Below, piece after piece: positions 9,263 through 17,584 of a stretch of 64,000 nt of DNA (positions within the stretch are counted from its first letter, which is position 1; every line of letters begins with the position of its first letter). The translations under genes and the position numbers were made by a program. The notes under the pieces were generated by a model. The model made no database searches, was not told the DNA's origin, and worked only from the letters and a program-made list of their open reading frames with translations. The stretch lies in NCBI RefSeq assembly GCF_000219915.2, contig NC_017964.1:3162001-3226000 (forward strand). Direction: 5' to 3'. The DNA is from Advenella kashmirensis WT001. GTDB taxonomy: Bacteria; Pseudomonadota; Gammaproteobacteria; Burkholderiales; Burkholderiaceae_B.

Positions 9263-9653
9263 CGCTTCCTCCTTGCATGGCAATACTGCGATCAGGTGAA
9301 AAACCAATCTTTATACTAACCGGTTCATTGACCAGAACAAGGCCCAGTTACATACGCTTAACAAGCGTAGGTAGTCGCAATAATCGGAGCTTCCGACATT
9401 TACGCGCAAACATCCCTGCGGGGTGCAAGCGCATCGGTCATTTGACGAGACATCGCCGCAATTTGCGCCGCTGCTTGCGACGTGAAATTTACCTGTTTTT
9501 ACATATTCGGTTACACGCAACACTGCTGATTCGCATCACGACGGCCTCGCGCCCCAAATTGATTTGAGGCGCACCACCCGATGCCCGGATACGACGCGGC
9601 AGGACCTGATCGTTGTCTCTGCGTTGCGCATCGTGAAACAGGCCCGGAAAAAT
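9263..9653. other. 391-base gene-free stretch
   Basis: I see no supportable gene. A 70-codon minus-strand frame at 9311-9523 has neither a ribosome site nor protein-like composition. The only structure noted is a short perfect inverted repeat, ACGCTT-AAC-AAGCGT-type, at 9354-9368. Confidence 0.5.
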
Positions 9654-10085
9654 TCAATCTTTGTTCCGTGCGGCCACATAATTGAGAGTGCCGGCCAGGG
9701 TCGCCGCGGCCGGATCATCCAGTGGATGGCTGACCCCTTCTTCAACCGGCACAGACGGAAAATCAAACGGACTCACGCCTTCCAGACATGCAACATTCAC
9801 ACTGATTTGCGAAGGATCGAATCGTCTTCGATGGTGCGTATAGATGCCACAACGCGCGCAAAAATAATGCTCTGCGGTCATGGTATTGAACTGATAGCGC
9901 GTGAGCCATTGCCTGCCGGACTCGTAGACAATATCGCCAAGACCAGCCGTGGCCACAACGGCCCCTCTCATTGCGCAATAGGAACAATTGCAGCGCCTGA
10001 CATTGCGCAACCCATCTGCGATCCTTACGGTAAACCGGACTGCGCCACAATGACAGGCGCCGTTATGCTTGAGATCGTCATTCAA
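9654..10085 (-). CDS. GFA-family (Mss4-like) zinc protein
   Basis: A 143-residue protein with the zinc-ligand pattern of the glutathione-dependent formaldehyde-activating enzyme family: CHCGAVRF near the N-terminus, then CNCSYC, then FCARCGIYTHH. An AGGAG element lies upstream of the ATG at 10085. Most members of this family have no proven substrate, and there is no formaldehyde dehydrogenase next door, so I would not call it Gfa. It lies downstream of acnA on the same strand, but about 115 bases with a hairpin separate them. Confidence 0.85.
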   Translation of the reverse strand: MNDDLKHNGACHCGAVRFTVRIADGLRNVRRCNCSYCAMRGAVVATAGLGDIVYESGRQWLTRYQFNTMTAEHYFCARCGIYTHHRRRFDPSQISVNVACLEGVSPFDFPSVPVEEGVSHPLDDPAAATLAGTLNYVAARNKD

Positions 10086-10159
10086 TGCCCTCTCCTTTTG
10101 TCAAAGCCAATCCGGATCAGCTGTCGCATCCAGGTTCTGGCATGGCGCAACAGCTGTGT

Positions 10160-10182
10160 GGCCATCCCGCCTGGGGATGGCC
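10160..10182 (-). terminator. hairpin downstream of acnA
   Basis: A perfect 9 bp stem (GGCCATCCC at 10160-10168 with GGGATGGCC at 10174-10182) around a 5-base loop, 20-40 bases beyond the acnA stop. It lacks a U tract, so it may act as a weak terminator or as an mRNA 3' stabiliser. Confidence 0.45.
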
Positions 10183-10200
10183 TGGTGCACAACAGAAAAA

Positions 10201-13010
10201 TCATTCCAGCAAACTGCGCAGGACATATTGCATGATGCCGCCATGACGATAGTAGGCTGCCTCGCTGGGCGTATCGATGCGCACGATCGCGTCGAACTGC
10301 ACACCATCGGCCTGAACCCTTACGGCCGTGGGCGTAATGTCCTGGTTCAACGTCACGATACCGGTGATGTCAAAAGTTTCTTTTCCCGTCAGTCCGAGCG
10401 TTGCGGCATTTTGCCCATCTGGAAATTGCAGTGGCAGCACGCCCATGCCCAGCAAATTCGACCGGTGAATCCGCTCATACGATTCCGCAATCACGGCCCT
10501 CACACCCAGCAATGCGGTCCCTTTTGCCGCCCAGTCGCGCGACGAACCGAGCCGTATTCCTTGCCGGCAAGAATGACCAGGGGAATACCTTTGTCTATAT
10601 AGGATCGCGACGCCTCGAAAATGGTTGTCACCGGTTCATCACTGCGCGTGAAATCCCGCGTGAAACCGCCCTCGGTGCCTGGCGCAAGTTGATTGCGCAG
10701 ACGTACGTTGGCAAACGTGCCGCGGATCATGACTTCATGATTGCCACGCCGCGATCCATAGGAGTTGAAGTCTTTGGGATCCACGCCATGCTCAGTGAGG
10801 TAGGCTGCGGCCGGCGAGGTTTTGGCAATAGAGCCGGCCGGACTGATATGGTCGGTCGTGACCGAATCACCCAGCATAGCCAGCACCCGCGCCCCCTGAA
10901 TATCCGCGACCGGTTCGGGATGGCGCGCCATATTGTCGAAGTACGGCGGTTTGCGCGCATAGGTAGAAGCTTCATCCCAGTCGAACCGCTCGCCTTCGGG
11001 CGTAGACAAAGCACGCCAGCGCTCATCGCCGGCAAAGACATCGGCGTAGCCCGTCGTGTACATGTCGGACATGATGGCCGCATCCACCACTTCCTGTACT
11101 TGCGCGGCCGTTGGCCAAATATCACGCAGGTAAACATCTTGCCCATCGCTGCCCTGTCCCAGCGGCTCGTTAAACAGATCTATGTCCATGGTGCCGGCCA
11201 GGGCATAAGCCACCACCAACGGCGGTGACATCAGATAGTTCATCTTCACTTCAGCATGGATGCGGCCTTCAAAATTGCGGTTGCCCGACAGCACCGACAC
11301 CACAGAGAGATCATGATCCGCGATCGCCTGACTCACTTCAGGAATAAGCGGACCGGAGTTACCGATACACGTTGTGCATCCATACCCCACCAGGTTGAAT
11401 CCCAAGGCATCAAGATAGGGGGTCAAGCCGGCGCGTTCGTAATAGTCGGTCACCACCCGGGAACCGGGAGCAAGACTGGTCTTGACCCAGGGCTTGCGCT
11501 GCAGACCTTTTTCAACCGCCCGCTTGGCCAGCATCGCCGCCGCGATCATGACCGTAGGATTGGACGTGTTGGTACAGGAGGTAATGGCGGCAATCACCAC
11601 CGAGCCATGATCGATATGCCCTTGCGTGCCGTCGCTAAACGTAATGGGAATCGGCGCGCGCGCCCGGCTGTTATCTGTCGGGGCGTATTCAACATGATCG
11701 GTTGGCTGATCCGACGATGAGTTTGGTTCCTCATGGGCAGGTGGATCTGATGCTGGAAAAGACTGGTCTACAACCTTGTCATAACCATGAGGTTTTTGCT
11801 CCGGTTCTCCGATAGACGTAGCAAGTGCCCCCCGAAATGCCGGTTTCGCATCCGACAGCGCAATACGATCCTGCGGACGCATGGGACCGGCGATAGATGG
11901 AACGACCTGCGATAAATCCAGTTCCAGTTTTTCCGAATAGCGTGGTTCGGCTTGCGGATCATGCCACAGCCCTTGCGCCTTGGCGTAAGCTTCGACCAGC
12001 GCAATCTGCTCCTGCGAGCGGCCCGTGAATGCAAGATAACGAAGGGTTTCTGCATCAATGGGGAAAATGGAAATCGTCGAGCCATATTCCGGGCTCATAT
12101 TACCGATGGTCGCCCGGTTGGCCAGAGGTACAGACGCAACACCAGGCCCATAAAACTCAACGAATTTACCAACCACGCGATGCTTGCGCAACATTTCTGT
12201 AATCGTCAACACAAGGTCGGTCGCAGTCGTTCCTTCCGGTAGTGTTCCGGTCAGTTTGAAACCGACCACCCGTGGAATCAGCATGGAAATGGGCTGTCCC
12301 AGCATGGCCGCTTCAGCCTCAATGCCACCCACACCCCACGCAACAACACCCAGGCCGTTAACCATTGGCGTATGAGAGTCAGTTCCGACACAGGTATCCG
12401 GATAGCTACGTTCATGCCATCGTCATCAGCGGTGAAAACTACGCGCGACAAATGTTCCAGATTGACCTGGTGAACAATGCCGGTGCCGGGAGGTACCACC
12501 TTGAAGTCAGCAAATGCCTGCTGTCCCCAGCGAAGAAACTGGTAGCGTTCCAGGTTTCGTTGATATTCTATGTCGACGTTGCGTTCAAACGCATTAGCCT
12601 GTCCGAAAACGTCGACAATCACCGAGTGGTCAATGACCAGTTCTACCGGCGCCAGGGGATTGATCCGCTTGGGGTCGCCGCCCAGGGCGTGCATGGCCTC
12701 GCGCATGGCAGCCAGGTCCACAACCGCAGGCACGCCGGTGAAGTCCTGCAGCACCACGCGAGCCGGGGTAAAGGCAATTTCACGGTCAGGTTGTGCCTGC
12801 GGATCCCAGTCGGCAAGTGCGCGAATGTCTGCAGCCGTAATGTCCTTGCCATTTTCCGTACGCAACAGGTTTTCCAGCAGAATTTTCAGGCCGTAAGGAA
12901 GCGAGTCAACATCAAGCCCCTCCTTCTTTAACGCATCAAGCCGGTAGATTCGATATGATTGATCTCCACTTCGAGCACACTGCGGCGCCAAAACTATCCA
13001 TACTTTTCAT
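10201..13010 (-). CDS. acnA: aconitate hydratase AcnA (frame broken four times)
   Basis: Aconitase A of the citric acid cycle, a [4Fe-4S] enzyme interconverting citrate and isocitrate. Cluster cysteines are seen in [31 protein letters not shown] and a C-terminal swivel domain follow. The start at 13010 is set by AAGGAG at 13019-13024. Reading through needs one added base at about 12981 (T), 12966 (C), 12405 (G) and 10547 (C), plus-strand letters. These restore [35 protein letters not shown] and [16 protein letters not shown], for 937 residues. That exceeds the usual ~890-900 because of a linker insertion of about 50 residues (roughly 11652-11807). Confidence 0.93.
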
Positions 13011-13197
13011 GATGTTTTCTCCTTGATCATAAACTTGCCTGGTCTGCGTCCACATCGCAAATGACTGCACGATTGGGACGCGGCTGCCATTGCCGGATAC
13101 GGACTAACACAAGAGAGGCATCGCGGCGCGAACGATTGGCTCGAGCCTGTCACTATTGCCTGCTGACGACAACTGCGGCAACAAAGCTGACACATGC

Positions 13198-13213
13198 ATC
13201 AGATCGGTCTGAT
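13198..13213. promoter_or_regulatory. inverted repeat, possible operator upstream of acnA
   Basis: ATCAGA-TCGG-TCTGAT is a perfect 6+4+6 dyad about 190 bases upstream of the acnA start. The form suits a dimeric regulator; none is encoded next to it, and its target could equally be an unrecognised transcript in this gap. Confidence 0.35.
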
Positions 13214-13324
13214 ACTGACGCCTGCATGCACACTGTTCGAGTTGTCATCATAAAAAACGCAGTGAATGCTTCCCCTTTTGTTAGCCTGTCGGTTAAATCA
13301 CATTTGTTAACCACATCTATTACG

Positions 13325-13354
13325 CTGCGTGGGCAACGCTGTTTGCCCGCGCAG
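13325..13354. repeat. long hairpin in gene-free region
   Basis: A 12 bp stem with a single G-U pair (13325-13336 with 13343-13354) closes a 6-base loop. It is far from any gene end and has no T tract on either side, so it is not an ordinary terminator for acnA or the haem genes. Confidence 0.5.
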
Positions 13355-13724
13355 AAACGCTTTCGTTCCCACCTGCAACAAGCGCGCACGATGGGTGCCA
13401 TCCAGAGTGACACCCCACACAAGGATCATGCCATAACTTGCCAGGGTATACAAACCGGTCTGGCGTTTAACGCATAAAGCATGAGGTTGCTGCCTTTTTC
13501 ACAACATATAGGCGCCAGCAGATGTCAGACCACAGATCTGCTGATGGATGAAAGAATCGGAACCGGGAATCAAATGAAGAAACAGGCCAGGTATCACACC
13601 TGAAAATCACATCTGAAAATCTGACTTGGGATCTGAGCGAGAAATAAACTAAAGCGTCGTGTCAGATCAGATAAGGTCGCAGCACATGGACCGGACCAGC
13701 GGCCATGGCAGGAGGATAGCAGCT

Positions 13725-13761
13725 TCGCCCCGGCGGCATTGCGCCAGTCTTTCCGGGGCGA
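13725..13761 (-). terminator. hairpin beyond bhuV
   Basis: A 9 bp GC-rich stem (13725-13733 with 13753-13761) starts just past the bhuV stop on the minus strand. The loop is long (19 bases) and contains a small inner pairing. No U tract follows, so this is a weak terminator candidate for the haem operon. Confidence 0.4.
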
Positions 13762-13774
13762 CATGACAAGGCTG

Positions 13775-14590
13775 CTATTCCCAGACTACCAGCAACTTGC
13801 CTTGCTTGAATGGATGCGGCATGGTCTGGCTGTAAATACCATAAGTTGCATACAGGTGCTCGCGCGTCAGCACCCGTTCGGGCGTATCACAAATGACCAG
13901 CTTGCCATCGGCCAGCAGCGCAATGCGATCACAATACTGCGCAGCCAGATTGATATCATGGACAATAACCAGTACGCCCACTTTATCCTTGTGTGCCAGA
14001 TCCGACACAATTCGGAAAAACGCATGCTGATGCTTCGGATCCAGGGCCGAGGTGGGTTCATCCATCAACAAATACCGCGTCTGGCCATCATGGCGCTGAG
14101 CCAGCAATTGCACCAGCACCCGGGCAAACTGTACCCGCTGTTTTTCACCGCCGGAAAGCGTTACCCATGATCGATCAAGCAGATCATGAACGCCTGCGGT
14201 CTGCGCGGCGTGCTGCAACAATGCATTGGCCTGGCCAGGATCCAGTTCCGGAAACGGGTATAGACCCATTTGAATAATTTCCAGGATACCCAGATCAAAG
14301 GTCAGCCCGCTGCCCTGGGGCAGCACGGCTCGCTGGCGCGCCTGATCCCGTGCCGACTGCGCAGTGGCCTCATGGCCGTTAATGTAAATGGTGCCGGTGT
14401 CGTGCGTGCGAACCTCCTGGTTTTCCTGCGCCAGGATGGACAACAATGTGGATTTTCCGGCGCCATTGGCGCCCAGCAGCGCCAGCACTTCGCCTCGTCT
14501 TATTTCAATTGAAATATCACGCAGTACCTGTCGCTGACCGCGTGTTGCGCAGATGTCGCTGCCGCGCATGCATTGCTCCATCACGGTCAT
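13775..14590 (-). CDS. bhuV: haem ABC transporter ATPase BhuV/HmuV
   Basis: A 271-residue ABC ATPase that powers haem transfer across the inner membrane. Seen: Walker A GANGAGKST, the signature LSGGEKQRVQFAR, Walker B YLLMDEPTSALD, and the H-loop VIVHD. The ATG at 14590 overlaps the bhuU stop (ATGA); the frame is open further upstream, but that part is not ABC-like. It is the last gene of bhuRSTUV, the order known in Bordetella. Confidence 0.94.
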   Translation of the reverse strand: MTVMEQCMRGSDICATRGQRQVLRDISIEIRRGEVLALLGANGAGKSTLLSILAQENQEVRTHDTGTIYINGHEATAQSARDQARQRAVLPQGSGLTFDLGILEIIQMGLYPFPELDPGQANALLQHAAQTAGVHDLLDRSWVTLSGGEKQRVQFARVLVQLLAQRHDGQTRYLLMDEPTSALDPKHQHAFFRIVSDLAHKDKVGVLVIVHDINLAAQYCDRIALLADGKLVICDTPERVLTREHLYATYGIYSQTMPHPFKQGKLLVVWE

Positions 14591-15597
14591 CGCATATTCC
14601 TTTTTACCAGCAGCCAGAGAAAGAACGGGCCGCCGATCAGGCTGGTTACCAGGCCGATGGGCAGTTCCGCCGGAATCACTACCACACGCGCCAGCCAGTC
14701 TGCCAGCACCAGGGCCAGCGCACCGCCGGCCATGGAGGCAGGCAACAGATGACGATGGTTCGCGCCCATGATCATGCGCAGGCAATGTGGCACGACCAGT
14801 CCGACAAATCCGATGCCACCGGTCACTGCCACCAGTGGACCGACCAGCAGTGCAATGCCGACGATCAGGCGACGGCGCAGGTGCTTCATGGAAAATCCCA
14901 GATGCGTGACTTCGCGCTCGCCAAGCAGCAATGCATTAAGCGCGCGCCATTCCCGGCACAATAGCAAACAGATAACAAGTGTCCAGGGGCCGAGAAAGGC
15001 GATCGTGCGCCAGTTCGCAGACGCCAGGCTGCCCATGCCCCAGAAGGTCAGATCGCGCAGTTGGGTGTCTGTCGCAATATAGGTAAGCAAGCCGATCAGG
15101 CTGCCTGAAATGGCATTGATGGCAATACCGGCCAGCAGCAGTCCGGCCACACCAGCATAACGTCGCCCAACCAGATAAGCCAGCCATGTACTGAGCAGAC
15201 TACCCGCGAACGCAGCAAATGAAATGACCCAGAAACCTGCGGCAGTAAGCACAATGGCCGAGACCGCCCCCAGCGCCGCGCCGGCCGAGACGCCGATCAG
15301 ACCGGGTTCGGCCAGCGGATTGCGAAACAGTGCCTGCATGACCACGCCCGATAATGCCAGCGCCGCCCCCGTGACAATACCGAAGACAACCCGCGGCAAC
15401 CGGATATCCAGAAAGATCTGACGCAGCAGCTGGGTTTCATCACCGTGCCCGCCTGTGAGCACCGGCCACCATTGCTGCACCGGAATGACTACCGCCCCGC
15501 TGAGACTGCCCAAAATAGTGGCTGCCAGCAATATGAGCAGCAGAATGGTAAAGGATTTTCTGACCCTGCCCTGACCTGGCGCAGCGTTAATTTGCAT
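14587..15597 (-). CDS. bhuU: haem ABC transporter permease BhuU/HmuU
   Basis: A 336-residue FecCD-family inner-membrane permease with about ten hydrophobic helices. Diagnostic stretches are LPRVVFGIVTGAALALSG, FRNPLAEPGLIGVSAGAA, TGGIGFVGLVVPHCLRM and ELPIGLVTSLIGGPFFLW. It overlaps bhuT by 11 bases upstream and bhuV by four downstream, so the subunits are translationally coupled. It passes haem delivered by BhuT into the cytoplasm. Confidence 0.95.
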   Translation of the reverse strand: MQINAAPGQGRVRKSFTILLLILLAATILGSLSGAVVIPVQQWWPVLTGGHGDETQLLRQIFLDIRLPRVVFGIVTGAALALSGVVMQALFRNPLAEPGLIGVSAGAALGAVSAIVLTAAGFWVISFAAFAGSLLSTWLAYLVGRRYAGVAGLLLAGIAINAISGSLIGLLTYIATDTQLRDLTFWGMGSLASANWRTIAFLGPWTLVICLLLCREWRALNALLLGEREVTHLGFSMKHLRRRLIVGIALLVGPLVAVTGGIGFVGLVVPHCLRMIMGANHRHLLPASMAGGALALVLADWLARVVVIPAELPIGLVTSLIGGPFFLWLLVKRNMR

Positions 15598-16432
15598 AGC
15601 CGGCAGCAGCCTTCAATTGCGAAATGGCCAGACTCACCCGCGGCCCCATACCCAGTGCAAGCAAATCATCCATGACCACAATGCGATTATTTTTGACCGC
15701 AGGCGTAAAGGCGATGGCCGGGTCCGACTTGAACTTATCAATGCCGCCAGCCGCTTGCAACGAACCGTTGGTAACGATGATCATTTCCGGTTTCAGCGCC
15801 AGCAAGCTCTCTGCAGAGACAGGTTTATAGCCGCGCTGCGACTTGAGCACATTCTCCAGGCCTGCCATTTCCATAATGGCACTGGCCGTTGTGTCGCCGC
15901 CGGCCATTAACTTGGACCCGGTGCGATTCAGAATCAGTACTGTGCGCAGGCTGTCGCTTGGTCTGGCCTGCGCCTGCTTCACATTCTCCTGAATCTCGGC
16001 GGCAAGCGCCTTGCCTTTTTCCGGTACGTCCAGAGCTTGGGCAATCTGCTCGATCCGCTCGTACAAAGAATCAATTGTCGGTTTATCTGAAACGGTCACC
16101 ACTTCAACACCCACCGACCGGACTTTCTCGAGTGAGGCGGCCGGGCCGGCATTTTCAGAGGCAATCACAAGATCGGGCTTGAGCGACAGCACACCCTCGG
16201 CTGGGACGGCGCGATAATAGCCCACCCGTGGCAGTTTGGTCGCTGCCTCCGGATACAGACTGGACTGATCATCGGCCACCAGCTTGTGCTGCATTTGCAG
16301 ATCGTAAATGATTTCCGTCACCGTGCCGCCCAGAGACACGACGCGCTGGGCCTGTTGGGCGTTGGCACCGCCACAGAAAAACCCGGCAGCAGCCAGTATG
16401 GCAAGGCAACGGGTGACGGCATTTTTTTTCAT
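15587..16432 (-). CDS. bhuT: periplasmic haem-binding protein BhuT/HmuT
   Basis: A 281-residue class III (TroA/BtuF fold) binding protein. The start at 16432 gives a standard signal peptide (MKKNAVTRCLAILAAAGFF...ANA); an alternative ATG at 16462 would add a charged stretch. Seen: RVVSLGGTVTEIIYDL at the mature N-terminus, with a conserved Tyr in PRVGYYRAV, and VVMDDLLALGMGPRV at the end. It carries haem from the outer-membrane receptor BhuR to BhuUV. It lies 34 bases after bhuS. Confidence 0.93.
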   Translation of the reverse strand: MKKNAVTRCLAILAAAGFFCGGANAQQAQRVVSLGGTVTEIIYDLQMQHKLVADDQSSLYPEAATKLPRVGYYRAVPAEGVLSLKPDLVIASENAGPAASLEKVRSVGVEVVTVSDKPTIDSLYERIEQIAQALDVPEKGKALAAEIQENVKQAQARPSDSLRTVLILNRTGSKLMAGGDTTASAIMEMAGLENVLKSQRGYKPVSAESLLALKPEMIIVTNGSLQAAGGIDKFKSDPAIAFTPAVKNNRIVVMDDLLALGMGPRVSLAISQLKAAAGYAN

Positions 16433-16466
16433 TGACTGCTTCCGTTTTGTTGATTTGTGCATGCCA

Positions 16467-17504
16467 TCAGGCAGCCAGCGGTTGCTTGCAAAGCGATTCA
16501 AGCAGCTCACGCCATTGCCTGATCTCCGGTACGCCAGGCTTGCGCGCGCCGAAGAACTGCACAATTTGTTCACCATCTTCGGCATAGCCTTCGAGCGACG
16601 TCACCCAGCCATCTTCAGTAGGTTTGTTCACGATCCAGGTACTGTGGATGGCCGTGGTATTCAAATGCAGATTGAATTTCGGATCCAGAATATTAAACCA
16701 GGGGCCGGTCCGCATGAGTTTTTTGACCGGGCCCGAGTGAATCTGGATCATGCCTTTATTGCCGACAAAGCACATAATAGGCAGATCCGATTCGGCTGCT
16801 TGTTGCAGCATGACTTCGATTGCATCATTATCTACACGCTGCGCCAGATCATCGCCAGCACTTTCCAGCACCTGTACACGAGGCAGATTCCATTTTTTGA
16901 GCAGGCCTGCAAAATCATGGGTGTCGGTCATACCCAGCCAGTCTTCGCGCAGAGATTCCGGTGCTTCGCTGGCATAGGTCTTTGGTGCCGCAGGAGTCCG
17001 GTCAACCGGTGCAGGCTCCTGATGGGCCGCACGAAATTTTGCCACCAGCGCATCATATGCGGTCATGTCTGAATTGTCGGTGCAATACACTTTATGCAGG
17101 GCCATGCCTGCGCCGTCAAAAAACTGGATGCTCTTGCGGCCATTCTGGGTGACCGCCCAGGCATATTTCCAGCTGGAGAAAAACACCCGCAAGTCAAGAT
17201 CTGCGCCCAGCACCAGACCAACCGGACCATGCCCCACCTTGACTGATTCATAACGCCCGTGGCGTTCGTGAACACACCATTCATTGCGCGTGAGCAACAT
17301 CACCTCGCCCAGTGTTTGCAGCTCCTTGAAAATGGTTTGCGCTGCCCCTTCCAGCAGCGTGGCGTCAATATCACCACATTGGGCGGCGACCAGTTCCATT
17401 TCACTGACGTCCAGCTTTTCTGCCGCATTGCGTACGCGCATTTTGGGCTCATCCTGCAATAATGCATCGTAACGGGCTTTCAAATCAGTGCTCTGTTGTG
17501 TCAT
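16467..17504 (-). CDS. bhuS: haem degradation/trafficking protein BhuS/HmuS
   Basis: A 345-residue HemS/ChuS-family cytoplasmic protein made of two similar halves; these bind incoming haem and in several bacteria degrade it. Seen: LMTRNEWCVHERHGRYE in the first half, with a histidine fit for haem ligation, and VGNKGMIQIHSGPV in the second. The ATG at 17504 is preceded by AGAGAG. It stands between the receptor and the ABC genes, as in Bordetella bhuRSTUV. Whether it is a true haem oxygenase or a carrier cannot be told from sequence. Confidence 0.92.
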   Translation of the reverse strand: MTQQSTDLKARYDALLQDEPKMRVRNAAEKLDVSEMELVAAQCGDIDATLLEGAAQTIFKELQTLGEVMLLTRNEWCVHERHGRYESVKVGHGPVGLVLGADLDLRVFFSSWKYAWAVTQNGRKSIQFFDGAGMALHKVYCTDNSDMTAYDALVAKFRAAHQEPAPVDRTPAAPKTYASEAPESLREDWLGMTDTHDFAGLLKKWNLPRVQVLESAGDDLAQRVDNDAIEVMLQQAAESDLPIMCFVGNKGMIQIHSGPVKKLMRTGPWFNILDPKFNLHLNTTAIHSTWIVNKPTEDGWVTSLEGYAEDGEQIVQFFGARKPGVPEIRQWRELLESLCKQPLAA

Positions 17505-17584
17505 GAATATCTCTCTTATAGTAGCTAAACGGTTCTGACCGGGCGATCTTGCGACGGCCCGGCCAGTCTCAAATTTTTTGTCGG

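Larger units (their letters stand above)
13011..13774. other. 764-base gene-free region between acnA and the haem operon
   Basis: The acnA ribosome site (AAGGAG, 13019-13024) is at its left edge. A plus-strand frame at 13061-13477 (138 codons, Arg/Thr/His-rich, no ribosome site) does not look like a protein. Structured elements inside are listed separately: an inverted repeat at 13198-13213, a strong hairpin at 13325-13354 and a hairpin at 13725-13761. A short repeat of TCTGAAAATC-type sequence occurs near 13600-13620. I recognise no riboswitch or known small RNA. Confidence 0.6.

Noticed and set aside
9311..9523. 70-codon minus-strand frame
   Set aside because: No ribosome site, no motif, cysteine-rich random look.
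10401..11228. Long plus-strand frames opposite acnA (also 11256-11720 and others)
   Set aside because: They are antisense shadows of the conserved acnA frame, rich in Arg/His/Gly and without ribosome sites. The same holds for long frames opposite secA, liv genes, murEF, bhuR and recQ.
13061..13477. 138-codon plus-strand frame in the acnA-bhuV gap
   Set aside because: Composition is atypical, with no ribosome site and no recognisable motif.
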